From Pseudarthrobacter chlorophenolicus A6 (GTDB lineage Bacteria; Actinomycetota; Actinomycetes; Actinomycetales; Micrococcaceae): a stretch of DNA of 64,000 bases. A program made the position numbers and the translations under genes. The notes beneath the pieces were generated by a model that searched no databases, had not been told where the DNA came from, and saw nothing but the letters and a program-made list of their open reading frames with translations. Location: assembly GCF_000022025.1 (NCBI RefSeq), contig NC_011886.1:1746980-1810979 (forward strand), given 5' to 3'. Positions 8,859-19,793 of the stretch are shown here, piece by piece. Positions within the stretch are counted from its first letter, which is position 1, and every line of letters starts with the position of its first letter.

Positions 8859-9964
8859 TTGCACTTTTGATCGGCGCCGGGCTGGCCCTGCTCTGCGCCC
8901 TCGTCGGAACCCCGCTGTTCATCAGGCTGCTGGTCCGCCGCGGCTACGGCCAGTTCATCAGGGATGACGGACCCACGTCCCACCACACGAAGCGCGGGAC
9001 GCCAACCATGGGCGGCACCGTGGTGGTGGCCGCCGTGCTGCTGAGCTATGGGCTCACACACCTCATCATGTTCCTGATGAACCCGGATTCCCCGGGGCCG
9101 TCCGCCTCCGCCCTGATCCTGCTGTTCCTCATGGTGGGTATGGGTCTCGTCGGGTTCCTCGACGACTTCATCAAGATCTCCCGGCAGCGGAGCCTCGGCT
9201 TGAACGCCAAGGCCAAGCTGATCCTGCAGGCCGCCGTCGGCGTTATCTTCGCCGTACTCGCACTGAACTTTCCGGACGAATCCGGGCTCGCGCCCGCCTC
9301 CACCAAGATCTCGCTGGTGCGTGACCTGCCGTGGCTTGACCTCGCCTTCGGCGGGACCGTCCTCGGGGCCATCCTTTTCGTGGTCTGGTCCAACCTGATC
9401 GTCACCGCCGCCACCAACGGCGTCAACCTCACCGACGGCCTGGACGGGCTGGCGGCCGGCGCCTCCGTCATGGTCTTCGGCGCCTACACCCTGATGGGAA
9501 TCTGGCAGAGCAACCAGGCCTGCGGTTCGCCCCGGGAAGCCGGCAGCGGCTGCTACTCCGTCCGCGACCCCCTGGACCTCGCCCTGCTGGCAGCCATCAT
9601 GAGCGCGGCGCTGGTGGGCTTCCTCTGGTGGAACACTTCGCCGGCCAAGATCTTCATGGGCGACACCGGCTCCCTGGCGATCGGTGGTGCCATTGCAGGG
9701 TTCGCGATCCTCTCGCGCACCGAACTGCTGCTGGGCATCATCGGCGGACTCTTCGTCCTCATCACCCTCTCGGTCATCATCCAGGTTGGCTACTTCAAAG
9801 CCACCGGCGGCAAACGGGTCTTCAAAATGGCACCCCTGCAGCACCACTTCGAACTCAAGGGCTGGGCCGAAGTCACGGTGGTGGTCAGGTTCTGGATCCT
9901 TGGCGGCCTCTTTGTCGCCGTCGGTCTTGGTATCTTCTACGCTGAATGGGTTGTGCTGCTGTGA
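8855..9964 (+). CDS. mraY: phospho-MurNAc-pentapeptide translocase MraY
   Basis: A 369-residue polytopic membrane enzyme that transfers phospho-MurNAc-pentapeptide to undecaprenyl phosphate, giving lipid I. About ten hydrophobic segments alternate with conserved cytoplasmic loops: GTPTMGG (about residues 48-54), the aspartate motif FLDDFIK, the TDGLDGLA motif and the C-terminal [17 protein letters not shown] at 8842-8845 precedes GTG 8855. It overlaps both murF and murD by 4 nt. Confidence 0.97.
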   Translation: MIALLIGAGLALLCALVGTPLFIRLLVRRGYGQFIRDDGPTSHHTKRGTPTMGGTVVVAAVLLSYGLTHLIMFLMNPDSPGPSASALILLFLMVGMGLVGFLDDFIKISRQRSLGLNAKAKLILQAAVGVIFAVLALNFPDESGLAPASTKISLVRDLPWLDLAFGGTVLGAILFVVWSNLIVTAATNGVNLTDGLDGLAAGASVMVFGAYTLMGIWQSNQACGSPREAGSGCYSVRDPLDLALLAAIMSAALVGFLWWNTSPAKIFMGDTGSLAIGGAIAGFAILSRTELLLGIIGGLFVLITLSVIIQVGYFKATGGKRVFKMAPLQHHFELKGWAEVTVVVRFWILGGLFVAVGLGIFYAEWVVLL

Positions 9965-11523
9965 CCGTTTCCCCCCGCCTGGAAAACCTCGTCACCTGGG
10001 ACTCTGACTGGTCCGGGCTGCGCGTGGCCGTTACCGGCATCGGTGTCTCAGGCTTTGCCGCCGCGGACACGCTGATCGAACTGGGTGCCCGGGTGGTGGT
10101 GGTCGATGCCGCCACCAGCGACACCGCCAAGGCCTCGGCCGACACCCTGAAGATCGTCGGTGCCGCCGATGTCCTTCTCGGCGAAGAAGCTGTTACCCGC
10201 ATTCCGCGGATCGACGGCGAACTGCCGGAACTGATCGTCACCTCACCGGGCTGGCGTCCGGACCAGGCCCTGCTTGCCGCGGCAGCCCGCGCACACATCC
10301 CCGTATGGGGCGACGTCGAACTGGCCTGGCGGGTCCGCCGGCGGGAGGGGCGCAAGACCGCCGACTGGCTGGCCATCACCGGCACCAACGGCAAGACCAC
10401 CACCGTGGGCCTCACCGAATCCATGCTGCGGGCCGCAGGGTTGAAGGCCATCGCGGTAGGCAACGTGGGCAAGCCCATCCTTGATGCCATCCGGGAACCG
10501 GTCGAATACGACGTCTTCGCCGTGGAACTGTCCAGCTTCCAGCTGCACTGGGCGGAATCCCTGTCGCCGCTGGCCAGCGTCTGCCTCAACGTTGCCGAAG
10601 ACCACGTGGACTGGCACGGATCCTACGACTCCTACCTGGCGGACAAGGCAAAGGTCTACGAACGGACCCAAAAGGCCTGCCTCTACAACGCCGAGCAGTT
10701 CGAAACCGAACGCATGGTGGAGAACGCCGACGTCGTGGAAGGGTGCCGTGCCATCGGTTTCACCACCGTGACTCCGGCGATCAGCATGCTGGGCGTCGTG
10801 GAAGGCCTCCTGGTGGACCGTGCCTTCATCGAAGAGCGGCGGGACAGCGCCGCGGAACTCGCGGCCATGGCCGACCTCGGTCCGATCGCTCCCCGGCATA
10901 TGGTGGCCAACGCGCTTGCCGCCGCGGGGCTGGTCCGCGCCTACGGGGTCGACGCCGCGGCTGTCCGCCAGGGGATCCGGGACTACGTTCCCGGCGACCA
11001 CCGCATCCAGCCGGTTGCCCGGCACGAAGGCGTGTTGTGGGTCAACGATTCCAAAGCCACCAATCCCCACGCCGCCGCAGCTTCACTGGCGGCCTTCACC
11101 AACGTCGTCTGGATTGCCGGCGGGCTCTCAAAGGGCGTCACCTATGACGACCTGGTCCGCGAGCAGGCACACCGGCTCAAGGCTGTGGTACTGATCGGAA
11201 CCGACTCCACCGAGCTTGCCGGAGCCCTCCAGCGACACGCGCCGGATGTCCCCGTAATTGCGGCGGCGCCGGGTGAAACTGAAGAGGTGCAGACTGCTGC
11301 AGCGGAAGGTGCCACCGGTACCCGTTTCCCCCTTTCCGGGGAGCAGGTCATGTCCCAGGCCGTTGCGACAGCAGCCCAGCTGGCCGGCTCCGGCGATACT
11401 GTGCTGATGGCTCCGGCAGCTGCCTCCATGGATCAGTTCTCTTCCTACGCACACCGCGGCAACACATTCATCGAAGCTGTCCGCGGGCTGGTGGAAGGGC
11501 AGGCCAAAACCGGCGAGGAGTAA
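9961..11523 (+). CDS. murD: UDP-MurNAc-L-alanine--D-glutamate ligase MurD
   Basis: A 520-residue cytoplasmic Mur ligase adding D-glutamate to UDP-MurNAc-L-Ala. The ATP-binding loop [10 protein letters not shown] covers residues 139-148. The Mur ligase middle and C-terminal domains follow, including [13 protein letters not shown] and VWIAGG. I chose GTG 9961, which gives the GTGA 4-nt overlap with mraY seen also at murF/mraY. An in-frame ATG at 9946 would add five residues but lacks a ribosome-binding site. Confidence 0.95.
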   Translation: MTVSPRLENLVTWDSDWSGLRVAVTGIGVSGFAAADTLIELGARVVVVDAATSDTAKASADTLKIVGAADVLLGEEAVTRIPRIDGELPELIVTSPGWRPDQALLAAAARAHIPVWGDVELAWRVRRREGRKTADWLAITGTNGKTTTVGLTESMLRAAGLKAIAVGNVGKPILDAIREPVEYDVFAVELSSFQLHWAESLSPLASVCLNVAEDHVDWHGSYDSYLADKAKVYERTQKACLYNAEQFETERMVENADVVEGCRAIGFTTVTPAISMLGVVEGLLVDRAFIEERRDSAAELAAMADLGPIAPRHMVANALAAAGLVRAYGVDAAAVRQGIRDYVPGDHRIQPVARHEGVLWVNDSKATNPHAAAASLAAFTNVVWIAGGLSKGVTYDDLVREQAHRLKAVVLIGTDSTELAGALQRHAPDVPVIAAAPGETEEVQTAAAEGATGTRFPLSGEQVMSQAVATAAQLAGSGDTVLMAPAAASMDQFSSYAHRGNTFIEAVRGLVEGQAKTGEE

Positions 11524-11525
11524 GA

Positions 11526-12869
11526 ATGGTCAGCACGCCAACGCGCCGGCAACCAGCCGGGCGGCCAGGCCGTCCGACAGGCACAGGCTCCACCGCCACA
11601 AAGGCGAAGCGCCCGGCACCCGTGACGGTCCGGCTCAGGAATGGCTACCGCAGGTTCTGGTCAGCCCTTGAGGGCAACGGAACGTCCCGGAACGGCTCCA
11701 CGTATTACCTCATCCTTGGTTCCACCCTGGCACTGACCGCAATCGGGATCATGATGGTCCTGTCGGCCTCCAGCGTTGAATCCATTGCCGCCGGAAAATC
11801 TCCCTACGGAGATGCCCTGAAACAGGGCATGTTCGCAGGCATCGGCATCTTCACCATGTTCGTCCTGTCACGGATCAACGTGGTGTGGCTCAAGCGTCTC
11901 GCCTGGCCCGCAATTATCGCCGCCATGGTCCTGCTGGCCCTGGTGCAGGTGGTGGGCGCGGAAGTCAACGGCAACAAAAACTGGATCGACCTCGGCGGCA
12001 TCACCTTCCAGCCGTCCGAGGCGTCAAAGCTGGCCCTGGCACTCTGGATGGCCACCGTGCTGGCCATGAAGGGCAAGCTGCTGCGGCGCTGGCAGCACGT
12101 CTTCGTCCCGGCCATTCCGGTAGCGGTCATCGTCATCGGGCTGGTCCTGATCGGCAACGACCTCGGTACGGCCATGATCATCATGATGATTGCCGCTGCC
12201 GCCTTGTTCTTCGCCGGCGTGCCCCTTTATTTCTTCGGCATCGCCGGGCTGCTGGGGGCCGCCGGTGCGGCAGTCATGGCCATCACCAGCTCCAACCGCA
12301 TGTGCCGCATCACGTCCTGGTGGACGGGCGAATCCTGTGCTGACGGCATCGACGCCAACTACCAGGCCACCAACGGCCTCTACGGGCTGGCGTCGGGCGG
12401 CTGGTTCGGCGTGGGGCTGGGGCAAAGCCGGCAGAAGTACAGCTGGATCCCCGAAGCCCACAACGACTTCATCTTCGCCATCATTGGCGAGGAACTGGGC
12501 CTGGTGGGCACCGTCGTCGTACTCATCCTTTTCGCTATCCTCGGCGCGGCCATCTACCGCGTGGTGGTGGCACAGGAAGACACCTTCCACCGCGTCCTGG
12601 CCGGCACCATCATGGTGTGGCTCCTGGGTCAGGCCACGGTGAACATGTCCGTGGTGACCGGCCTCATGCCCGTGATCGGCGTACCCCTTCCCTTCATCTC
12701 CTATGGCGGCTCCGCGCTGCTGATGTCCCTCTGCGCCATTGGCGTAGTGCTTTCCCTGGCCAGGGAACAGATGGCTCCGGCCATCCGGCCCAAACGGATG
12801 CTGAAATTCAAGGCCACAGGGCGGGAGAAAGCCCCCCGGAACAAGAAGTCTGCAAGAAAGCGTGCCTGA
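11526..12869 (+). CDS. ftsW: septal peptidoglycan glycosyltransferase FtsW (SEDS family)
   Basis: A 447-residue multi-spanning SEDS protein that polymerises lipid II at the septum together with FtsI. A basic cytoplasmic N-terminus of about 60 residues leads to about ten membrane segments. Family signatures include NGNKNWIDLGGITFQPSEASKLA, LIGNDLGTAMI, IPEAHNDFIFAIIGEELG and the C-terminal GVPLPFISYGGSALL. The C-terminal tail is strongly basic. ATG 11526 lies 2 nt after the murD stop. Confidence 0.96.
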   Translation: MVSTPTRRQPAGRPGRPTGTGSTATKAKRPAPVTVRLRNGYRRFWSALEGNGTSRNGSTYYLILGSTLALTAIGIMMVLSASSVESIAAGKSPYGDALKQGMFAGIGIFTMFVLSRINVVWLKRLAWPAIIAAMVLLALVQVVGAEVNGNKNWIDLGGITFQPSEASKLALALWMATVLAMKGKLLRRWQHVFVPAIPVAVIVIGLVLIGNDLGTAMIIMMIAAAALFFAGVPLYFFGIAGLLGAAGAAVMAITSSNRMCRITSWWTGESCADGIDANYQATNGLYGLASGGWFGVGLGQSRQKYSWIPEAHNDFIFAIIGEELGLVGTVVVLILFAILGAAIYRVVVAQEDTFHRVLAGTIMVWLLGQATVNMSVVTGLMPVIGVPLPFISYGGSALLMSLCAIGVVLSLAREQMAPAIRPKRMLKFKATGREKAPRNKKSARKRA

Positions 12870-12875
12870 TCCCAC

Positions 12876-13976
12876 ATGAATTCGAAGAGCCCTTCCATCG
12901 TCCTGGCCGGCGGCGGCACAGCAGGACATATCAGTCCGCTCCTTGCCATCGCCGCGGCCGTGAAGAACGCCTCGCCGGACGCCGCCATCCTCGCCGTCGG
13001 CACTCCGTCCGGGATGGAAACCCGCCTCGTCCCCGCAGCTGGGGTTGAACTGGCAACGATCGACCGGGTCCAGTTCCCCCGCAAACCGTCGGCCGACCTG
13101 TTGCGTCTTCCTGCCAGGCTCGCAGGAGCAGTCCGCCAGGCCGGAGATATCCTGGACCGCGCTGACGCCGACGTGCTGGTGGGTGTGGGCGGATACGTCT
13201 GCACGCCGATGTACCTCGCTGCCCGGAAACGCCGCATACCCATCGTGATCCACGAAGCGAACGCCCGGCCCGGGCTCGCCAACAGGGTGGGCGCCCGGAT
13301 GACCTCACGGGTGGCCGTCGCATTCGAAGGGACGCCGCTGCGGCACGCCGTGCATGTCGGCATGCCCATGCGGACGGAAATCTCGGGCCTGGACCGGAAC
13401 GCCGGGCGGACCGCCGCCCGGGAAGCACTCGGACTTGATCCGCAGCAGCCCACCCTCATCGTCACCGGCGGATCCTCCGGTGCCCAAAGCATCAACCGCA
13501 CCATCGCCGCGTCCGTGGGTCAGCTGGCTGCCGCGGGGATCCAGACCCTGCACATCACCGGGCGCGGCAAGTCCGTCCTCGACGGAGCCGGCCAGCCGCT
13601 GGCGGCACCGGGCTACCGCCAGGTGGAGTACGTGGACGGCATGGAACTCGTCTACTCTGCGGCGGACGTCCTGCTGGCCCGCTCCGGAGCGGCGACCGTC
13701 TGCGAGGTGGCCGCCGTGGGCGTGCCCGCTGTGCTGGTTCCGTTGCCGATCGGGAACGGGGAACAGGCCCTGAATGCCGCGGGCCTGGTGGCCGCCGGCG
13801 GCGCCCTGCTGGTCCAGGACCGCGACTTTACCGACGAATGGCTGGCCAAGGAACTGGTCCCGCTGGTCACCGACAAGCCGCGCCTGGCCACGATGGAATC
13901 CAGCTCCTACCGGCTGGGCATACGTGACGCCGACCGGCAGATGGCGGCCCTCATCCTGGAAGCGGTGTCCGCATGA
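12876..13976 (+). CDS. murG: UDP-GlcNAc--lipid I GlcNAc transferase MurG
   Basis: A 366-residue GT28 glycosyltransferase on the cytoplasmic membrane face that converts lipid I into lipid II. The N-terminal glycine loop reads [17 protein letters not shown] (about residues 9-25). The nucleotide-sugar site shows [14 protein letters not shown] and, near residue 270, [22 protein letters not shown]. It begins 6 nt after ftsW and its stop overlaps the murC start by 4 nt. Confidence 0.96.
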   Translation: MNSKSPSIVLAGGGTAGHISPLLAIAAAVKNASPDAAILAVGTPSGMETRLVPAAGVELATIDRVQFPRKPSADLLRLPARLAGAVRQAGDILDRADADVLVGVGGYVCTPMYLAARKRRIPIVIHEANARPGLANRVGARMTSRVAVAFEGTPLRHAVHVGMPMRTEISGLDRNAGRTAAREALGLDPQQPTLIVTGGSSGAQSINRTIAASVGQLAAAGIQTLHITGRGKSVLDGAGQPLAAPGYRQVEYVDGMELVYSAADVLLARSGAATVCEVAAVGVPAVLVPLPIGNGEQALNAAGLVAAGGALLVQDRDFTDEWLAKELVPLVTDKPRLATMESSSYRLGIRDADRQMAALILEAVSA

Positions 13977-15367
13977 GCAACCACGACCTCTCCGGCAGCG
14001 AACCCCGGGGTTCCCTGGCGTCCCTGGGCCGGGTCCACTTCATCGGGGTGGGCGGAGTCGGCATGTCTGCCGTGGCCAGGATCATGGTGGCGCGCGGCGT
14101 CCCCGTCAGTGGATCCGATGCCAAGGACCTTCCCGTCATGCGCGACCTCGCTACCAAGGGCGCCAGGATCGCCGTCGCTTACGACGCCGGCAACCTGGGC
14201 GATGCCCAGACCGTCGTTGCGGGCTCGGCCATCAGGGCGGACAACCCCGAGCTGGCAGCGGCCCGGCAGGCGGGACTGCCCGTTCTCCACCGGTCGGAAG
14301 CGCTGGCGGCCACGATGGGGGAGGACACCGTGGTGACCATCGCGGGTACCCACGGCAAGTCCACCACCACGTCCATGGTCACGGTGCTGCTCCAGGGCGC
14401 CGGTTTGGACCCGTCCTTTGCCATCGGCGCCAACGTCCCGTCGCTGGGGGTTAACGCCGCACACGGCACATCGGGAATCTTTGTGGCGGAAGCGGACGAA
14501 TCGGATGGTTCGTTCCTTAATTACCGGCCGCAGATCGCCGTCGTGACCAACGTCGAAGCCGACCACCTGGACCACTACGGCACAGCCGAAGCCGTGTATG
14601 AATCGTTCGACAGGTTCGCTGCCTTGCTGCCCGCCGACGGACTCCTTGTGGCCTGTGCTGACGACCCCGGCGCCCGGGCGCTGGCCGAGCGCACCCGCAA
14701 CGCGGGCACCACCCGCGTCCTGCTGTACGGCACCGCCGGCGACGCCGACCTGACGCTTTACGACGACGGTCCCGGCAGCGTTGCGGTGTCCACCGCGGAC
14801 GGTCGGTTCGACCTCGCGCTGCAGGTGCCCGGCCGGCACAACGCGCTGAACGCGGCGGCCGCGTTCGCCGTCGCGCTTGAACTTGGGGTTGCACCCGGCG
14901 CTGCCGCGTCAGCCCTGGGCTCCTTCTCCGGCGCATCCCGGCGGTTCGAACTGAAAGGCGAGGCCCGTGGGGTACGTGTGTTCGATGACTACGCCCACCA
15001 TCCCACCGAGGTCCGCGCCGCGCTGACCGCCGCGCGCTCAGTTGCGGGGGAGCACAAGGTGCATGTGCTGTTCCAGCCGCACCTGTTCTCCCGCACCCGG
15101 GAATTTGCCCGCGAATTCGCCGACGCTTTGGACCTGGCGGATACCGCGCTGGTCCTGGACATCTATCCTGCCCGCGAGGACCCCATCCCCGGCGTCACCA
15201 GCAAGCTCATTGCCGACCATATGGCCGGCCGGGGCCACCTGGTGAGTGCAGGAGAGGCTGTTGCCGCCGTCGTGGACGCGGCCGCGGACGGGGACATCGT
15301 GCTGACCGCCGGCGCCGGCGATGTGACCGGATACGGTCCGCGGATCGTGGAGGCACTGCGTGGCTAG
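13973..15367 (+). CDS. murC: UDP-N-acetylmuramate--L-alanine ligase MurC
   Basis: A 464-residue Mur ligase that adds L-alanine to UDP-MurNAc, the first stem-peptide step. It has the N-terminal Rossmann motif [16 protein letters not shown] (about residues 23-38), the P-loop [13 protein letters not shown], and C-terminal signatures [16 protein letters not shown] and [10 protein letters not shown]. It overlaps murG by 4 nt and ftsQ by 8 nt and carries the ftsQ ribosome-binding site (GGAGG at 15349-15353) inside its last codons. Confidence 0.97.
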   Translation: MSNHDLSGSEPRGSLASLGRVHFIGVGGVGMSAVARIMVARGVPVSGSDAKDLPVMRDLATKGARIAVAYDAGNLGDAQTVVAGSAIRADNPELAAARQAGLPVLHRSEALAATMGEDTVVTIAGTHGKSTTTSMVTVLLQGAGLDPSFAIGANVPSLGVNAAHGTSGIFVAEADESDGSFLNYRPQIAVVTNVEADHLDHYGTAEAVYESFDRFAALLPADGLLVACADDPGARALAERTRNAGTTRVLLYGTAGDADLTLYDDGPGSVAVSTADGRFDLALQVPGRHNALNAAAAFAVALELGVAPGAAASALGSFSGASRRFELKGEARGVRVFDDYAHHPTEVRAALTAARSVAGEHKVHVLFQPHLFSRTREFAREFADALDLADTALVLDIYPAREDPIPGVTSKLIADHMAGRGHLVSAGEAVAAVVDAAADGDIVLTAGAGDVTGYGPRIVEALRG

Positions 15368-16295
15368 CACGCGCCGTCCCACGTACACCCCGACGGGCCG
15401 CAAAGGCCCGGCGGCCGGCGGGCGGAGCCAACCGGATGCCGCAGGCTCCCCGGATGCGGACGAGGTGATCTCAGCGTCGCGAAGCGTACCGGTTCAGGCA
15501 CCAGGGAACCCCGCCGCCCGCACCAGCGGGACAGGAGGCAGGAAAGCGGCCGCAGCTGATTCCGGCCCCGCCGCCAACGTCGTCGCCTTCCCGGAACCGA
15601 GGGGAAAGCGGCGCAGGCGGAGGTTGCTTGTGGTCGTGTGCACCGTGTGTGCACTGGTGGCTGCCCTTTTGGCCGGTGCCGTGTACTCGCCCCTACTGGC
15701 GCTGCGCACCGTCTCCGTGTCCGGCACGTCACTGTTGACCCCTGCCCAGGTTCAGGCGGCGCTGGAACCCCTGCAGGGCAAGCCACTGCCGCAGATCGGC
15801 GACGACGACGTCAGCCGGCTCCTCGAGCCGCTGGTCCAGGTGAAGTCCGTGTCCGCTGAGGCCAGACCCCCCTCCGGGCTCGCCGTCACCGTGCACGAGC
15901 GGCTGCCCGTGGCCCTGGTCAAGCAGGGGGAGCAGTACCAGTTGGTGGACGTGGACGGTGTGCAGCTGGCAACCACCGCGGACCCGGCGTCCGTATCCCT
16001 GCCGCTGATCGACGGCGGAGCGGGTGCCATTGGACAGGACCTGTTCAAGGCCACGGCCGCTGTGCTGGGTGCCCTGCCCGCGGATGTCCTGGCGAAGTTG
16101 TCGAACGCCTCCGCCAAGTCCGTTGATGCGGTGGAGCTCAAGCTGGTGGACGGCCAGACCATCGTGTGGGGCAACGCCTCGGAGAAGGAACTCAAAGCCA
16201 AAGTCCTGGCCGCACTGCTGAAGGTTCCGGCTGACCCCAAGAACCCCGTGCGGGTCTACGACGTCAGTGTTCCGCGGCATCCGGTGACACGGTGA
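15360..16295 (+). CDS. ftsQ: cell division protein FtsQ/DivIB
   Basis: A 311-residue bitopic divisome protein. A long, basic and disordered cytoplasmic arm (about 85 residues, ending KRRRRRL) precedes one transmembrane helix (about residues 87-108). A POTRA domain follows (LRTVSVSGTSLLTPAQVQAAL), then the FtsQ domain with VTVHERLPVALV and VDVDGVQL. FtsQ links FtsL/FtsB to FtsZ-ring proteins and restrains septal synthesis until assembly is complete. GTG 15360 is placed by GGAGG 6 nt upstream. Confidence 0.93.
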   Translation: MASTRRPTYTPTGRKGPAAGGRSQPDAAGSPDADEVISASRSVPVQAPGNPAARTSGTGGRKAAAADSGPAANVVAFPEPRGKRRRRRLLVVVCTVCALVAALLAGAVYSPLLALRTVSVSGTSLLTPAQVQAALEPLQGKPLPQIGDDDVSRLLEPLVQVKSVSAEARPPSGLAVTVHERLPVALVKQGEQYQLVDVDGVQLATTADPASVSLPLIDGGAGAIGQDLFKATAAVLGALPADVLAKLSNASAKSVDAVELKLVDGQTIVWGNASEKELKAKVLAALLKVPADPKNPVRVYDVSVPRHPVTR

Positions 16296-16383
16296 GCGGC
16301 TTTCTTCCCGGTATTAATCCGACACGCGGACCCGGTTATTGAATGTGGGAACCAGAGGAAATACCGTCACAGACATGAGTTAC

Positions 16384-16420
16384 TTGACATAACTATAACC
16401 TTCAACTCGAAGGTTAAGGT
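16384..16420 (+). promoter_or_regulatory. ftsZ promoter region with FtsR-like inverted repeat
   Basis: The 184-nt ftsQ-ftsZ gap contains a TTGACA (16384-16389) followed by the inverted repeat TAACCTTC-N5-GAAGGTTA (16396-16416) and TAAGGT (16415-16420). Two readings fit. One is a MerR-type promoter with a long spacer between TTGACA and TAAGGT. The other uses TATAAC (16394-16399) as -10 with the palindrome at the transcription start. FtsR, a MerR-type regulator conserved in actinobacteria, is known to control ftsZ in Corynebacterium glutamicum, so an FtsR site is the best guess. Confidence 0.55.
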
Positions 16421-16479
16421 TGCAGGCTTCAAGCTCACCATCAGTTTTCGCAATAAGACACGAACAAGGGACACGTAAC

Positions 16480-17727
16480 GTGGCAGCTCCGCAGAATTAC
16501 TTGGCCGTCATCAAAGTCGTCGGCATCGGCGGCGGTGGCGTGAACGCAGTCAACCGCATGATCGAGGTCGGCCTCCGAGGTGTTGAATTCATCGCCATCA
16601 ACACCGACGCCCAGGCACTGCTGATGAGCGACGCCGACGTCAAGCTCGATGTAGGCCGGGAGCTGACCCGCGGCCTCGGAGCAGGCGCCAACCCGGAGGT
16701 TGGCAAGCAGGCTGCCGAGGACCACGCCGACGAAATCGAGGAAGTGCTGCGCGGAGCCGACATGGTCTTCGTGACCGCCGGCGAGGGCGGCGGAACGGGC
16801 ACCGGCGGCGCGCCCGTCGTCGCCCGCATTGCGCGCTCCCTGGGCGCCCTGACCATTGGTGTGGTTACCCGTCCCTTCACGTTCGAAGGCCGCCGCCGCG
16901 CGGGCTCCGCTGAATCCGGCATCGACGCGCTGCGCGACGAAGTGGACACCCTGATCGTGATCCCCAACGATCGCCTCCTCTCCATCAGCGACCGCAACGT
17001 CTCGGTCCTTGACGCTTTCCGTTCGGCCGACCAAGTGCTGCTGTCCGGCGTCCAGGGCATCACCGACCTCATCACCACCCCGGGCCTGATCAACCTCGAC
17101 TTCGCCGACGTCAAGTCGGTCATGCAGGGTGCGGGCTCCGCGCTCATGGGCATCGGCTCCGCCCGGGGTGAAGACCGTGCCGTCAAGGCCGCCGAGCTTG
17201 CCATCGCCTCCCCGCTGCTGGAGGCCTCGATCGACGGCGCCCACGGCGTGCTGCTGTCCATCCAGGGCGGCTCGGACCTCGGCCTGTTTGAAATCAACGA
17301 AGCCGCGCGCCTGGTCCAGGAAGTTGCCCACCCCGAAGCAAACATCATCTTCGGTGCCGTGATCGACGACGCCCTCGGCGACGAGGCCAGGGTCACCGTC
17401 ATCGCGGCCGGCTTCGACGACGTCAAGGCCACCTCGCCGTCCATGGACCAGTCCCAGCCGCAGGCACAGGCTGCCCCGCAGCGGCCCGCAGCACCTGCGC
17501 CGTCGCAGGCGCCGTCTGCCGGCAACCACCAGGGCGGCAGCCACCAGCCCAACGTCCAGCCGGTCCACGCAGGCGTCGGTGCAGCCGGCCTGAGCAACTG
17601 GGGCCAGCAGCGCCCCACGGCCGTACCCGCAGATTCCGGTTTCGACGTGGACCTGCCGTCCGTAGTGGAGCCGGACCTTACCGGCAACCACCAGGACGAC
17701 CTGGATGTCCCCGACTTCCTGAAGTAG
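16480..17727 (+). CDS. ftsZ: cell division GTPase FtsZ
   Basis: A 415-residue tubulin-like GTPase that polymerises into the Z ring. It shows the N-terminal [16 protein letters not shown] loop, the tubulin signature [13 protein letters not shown] (about residues 104-116), [10 protein letters not shown] and the T7 region [14 protein letters not shown] Gln/Pro/Ala-rich linker of about 90 residues ends in the short conserved tail [10 protein letters not shown] that binds SepF and other partners. I chose GTG 16480 (AAGGGA 8 nt upstream; [12 protein letters not shown]) over in-frame upstream codons. Confidence 0.98.
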   Translation: MAAPQNYLAVIKVVGIGGGGVNAVNRMIEVGLRGVEFIAINTDAQALLMSDADVKLDVGRELTRGLGAGANPEVGKQAAEDHADEIEEVLRGADMVFVTAGEGGGTGTGGAPVVARIARSLGALTIGVVTRPFTFEGRRRAGSAESGIDALRDEVDTLIVIPNDRLLSISDRNVSVLDAFRSADQVLLSGVQGITDLITTPGLINLDFADVKSVMQGAGSALMGIGSARGEDRAVKAAELAIASPLLEASIDGAHGVLLSIQGGSDLGLFEINEAARLVQEVAHPEANIIFGAVIDDALGDEARVTVIAAGFDDVKATSPSMDQSQPQAQAAPQRPAAPAPSQAPSAGNHQGGSHQPNVQPVHAGVGAAGLSNWGQQRPTAVPADSGFDVDLPSVVEPDLTGNHQDDLDVPDFLK

Positions 17728-17735
17728 GCAGCGGC

Positions 17736-18425
17736 TTGTTCCACTGGCGGGCCGGCATCCTTCCGGGGGTGTCGGCCGCTTTTACGAACAACGGAGCCGG
17801 GAACCTGGCGCTCCACGTCGGAGACGATCCCGAAGCGGTCCGGCAACGCCGGTCACGGCTTGAGCAGGAGATCGGCGTCGGTGCCGGCAGCCTCCGGTTC
17901 ATGAACCAGGTCCACGGAACGGACGTGGTGCTGATGGATTCCGTCAGTCCCGCTCCCGAGGCGGATGCGATGGTATCCCGCGGCACTCCGCTGGCCGTTA
18001 TGGTGGCGGACTGCATCCCCGTGATCCTGGCCGGCGCATCAGCCGACGGACCCGTTCTTGCGGTGGCCCACGCCGGCCGTCCCGGCGTTGCCCACGGAGT
18101 GATCCCCGCGGCCGTAGAGCGCATGGCCTCGCTGGGGGCAACGGATATCCGGGCCTGGCTTGGGCCCTCCATATGCGGGCGCTGCTACGAAGTTCCCGGC
18201 GCCATGCAGGAAGAAGTGGTTGCCGCAGTACCCGCCACCCGGAGCACAACCTCCTGGGGTACTCCCGGCCTCGACCTGCCGGCCGGTGCACGGAGCCAGC
18301 TGGAAAACGCCGGCGTGATGGTCGAATACAGTGGTCCCTGCACCCTGGAGACGCCGTCCCAGTATTCCTACCGCCGGGACCGTCACACCGGGCGCTTCGC
18401 GGGGCTGGTGTGGTGCCATGACTGA
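17736..18425 (+). CDS. pgeF: PgeF/YlmD family peptidoglycan editing protein
   Basis: A 229-residue protein of the multicopper-polyphenol-oxidase-like (DUF152/YfiH) family. Some members remove misincorporated serine from cell-wall precursors or have purine nucleoside hydrolytic activity. The metal-site signatures are present: NQVHG (about residues 53-57), ADCIPVI (about 89-95) and AHAGRPG, where many homologues have HAGWRG. It starts at TTG 17736, 8 nt after the ftsZ stop, and overlaps yggS by 8 nt. Substrate in this organism cannot be told from sequence. Confidence 0.85.
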   Translation: MFHWRAGILPGVSAAFTNNGAGNLALHVGDDPEAVRQRRSRLEQEIGVGAGSLRFMNQVHGTDVVLMDSVSPAPEADAMVSRGTPLAVMVADCIPVILAGASADGPVLAVAHAGRPGVAHGVIPAAVERMASLGATDIRAWLGPSICGRCYEVPGAMQEEVVAAVPATRSTTSWGTPGLDLPAGARSQLENAGVMVEYSGPCTLETPSQYSYRRDRHTGRFAGLVWCHD

Positions 18426-19155
18426 CGCCGCAGCAGCCGCTGATCCCCGCTTCCATGAACTCGCCCAGCGGCTGGAGGCGGTACGGGAGCGTATCGCCAA
18501 GGCAGTCGCGTCGGCGGGTCGCGGGGGCCAACCGCCCAGGCTGATCGTGATCACCAAGTTCCACCCGGCAGATGACATCCGCCGCCTCGCCGCCCTGGGC
18601 GTGACGGACGTCGGCGAGAACAGGGACCAGGAGGCCGCTGCCAAAGCCGCCGAGCTGGCTGGGGCCGGCCTGGCGTGGCACTTTGTGGGCCAGCTGCAGA
18701 CCAAAAAGGCCAAGTCCGTGGTGCGCTATGCAGCTGCCGTGCACTCGGTGGACCGGCCCCAACTCGTTGATGCGCTGGCCAAAGCGGTGCTCAACGAACA
18801 GGCCGCCACGGGGCGGGAGCCCCTGGACTGCTTCATCCAGGTCAGCCTCGAGGACGACGCCGGAGCGCACCGGGGCGGCGCGTTGCCCGCTGACGTTCCT
18901 GCCCTGGCCGATCGGATCGCCACTGCGGAAGGGCTGCGCCTGGCAGGTGTCATGGCGGTGGCCCCGCTTGGGGCCGCGCCCGAACCTGCTTTCGAAAAGC
19001 TCGCCAAGGTCTCGGAACTGCTGGTCCGGGACCACCCTGCGGCAACCGGCATTTCGGCGGGCATGAGCCAGGACCTGGAAGCAGCGATCAAATTTGGGGC
19101 GACACACCTGCGGATCGGTTCCGATATTCTCGGATCGCGTCCGGCCGTGGGGTAG
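18418..19155 (+). CDS. YggS family pyridoxal phosphate homeostasis protein
   Basis: A 245-residue alanine-racemase-fold protein (YggS/PROSC, COG0325) that binds pyridoxal phosphate and balances B6 vitamers. The cofactor lysine is K47 in LIVITKFHPADDI. DVGENRDQEAAAKA, WHFVGQLQTKKAK and the C-terminal GMSQDLEAAIKFGATHLRIGSDILG are family signatures. ATG 18418 overlaps the pgeF stop by 8 nt; an upstream in-frame start would run deep into pgeF. Position between ftsZ and sepF is standard for Gram-positive bacteria. Confidence 0.93.
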   Translation: MTDAAAAADPRFHELAQRLEAVRERIAKAVASAGRGGQPPRLIVITKFHPADDIRRLAALGVTDVGENRDQEAAAKAAELAGAGLAWHFVGQLQTKKAKSVVRYAAAVHSVDRPQLVDALAKAVLNEQAATGREPLDCFIQVSLEDDAGAHRGGALPADVPALADRIATAEGLRLAGVMAVAPLGAAPEPAFEKLAKVSELLVRDHPAATGISAGMSQDLEAAIKFGATHLRIGSDILGSRPAVG

Positions 19156-19245
19156 CGTCGGGACTGTTGGAAGTGATGGGCGGGGGACTCCAGTGCTGTC
19201 AAGTCATTGGGCGGCCCGCTTACGGGACACGATTAGGAGTCGACC

Positions 19246-19776
19246 ATGGCCGGCGCTCTGCGCAAGACAATGATCTATCTTGGGCTCGCCGACGGCGATG
19301 AGCATTACGAGTCCGAGCAATTGAACACACGTAAGGATGAGGACGAAACAATGGAAGCAGACCGCGAGGAACGCCGTGCACCTGCACCCGTCCGCGAGGT
19401 CAGCCGTGAAACGTCCTACACCCCCGAAGAGGAATACCGCGCCCCTGTGACCCCCATCAAGCGTGCGGCCTCCAGCCGCGAAGAGACTTCAGGCCTCCGC
19501 CAGATCACCACCATCCATCCCCGCTCCTACAACGATGCCAAGCTCATCGGTGAGAGTTTCCGGGACGGCATTCCGGTGATCATGAACGTCACGGACATGG
19601 GTGAGTCGGATGCCAAGCGGTTGGTGGACTTCTCTGCCGGGCTGGTGTTTGGCCTGCGCGGCAGCATCGAACGCGTCACCAACAAGGTGTTCCTCCTGTC
19701 GCCGTCCTACGTTGAGGTCATCGGCGACGACAAGAAGGCCAGCGACACCCAGGCCAGCTTCTTCAACCAAAGCTGA
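19246..19776 (+). CDS. sepF: cell division protein SepF
   Basis: A 176-residue FtsZ-ring membrane anchor. The N-terminal amphipathic helix ([16 protein letters not shown]) targets the membrane. A charged, disordered linker (about residues 20-80) leads to the SepF core domain ([49 protein letters not shown]). In bacteria without FtsA, as appears here, SepF is the essential FtsZ tether. TAGGAG precedes ATG 19246. A hairpin at 19794-19823 separates it from yggT. Confidence 0.96.
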
Positions 19777-19793
19777 CCCGCACACGTTGAATG

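Noticed and set aside
13973..16295. Absence of ddl and ftsA from the dcw cluster as an anomaly
   Set aside because: Many actinobacteria lack ftsA and keep ddl elsewhere; SepF replaces the FtsA tether.
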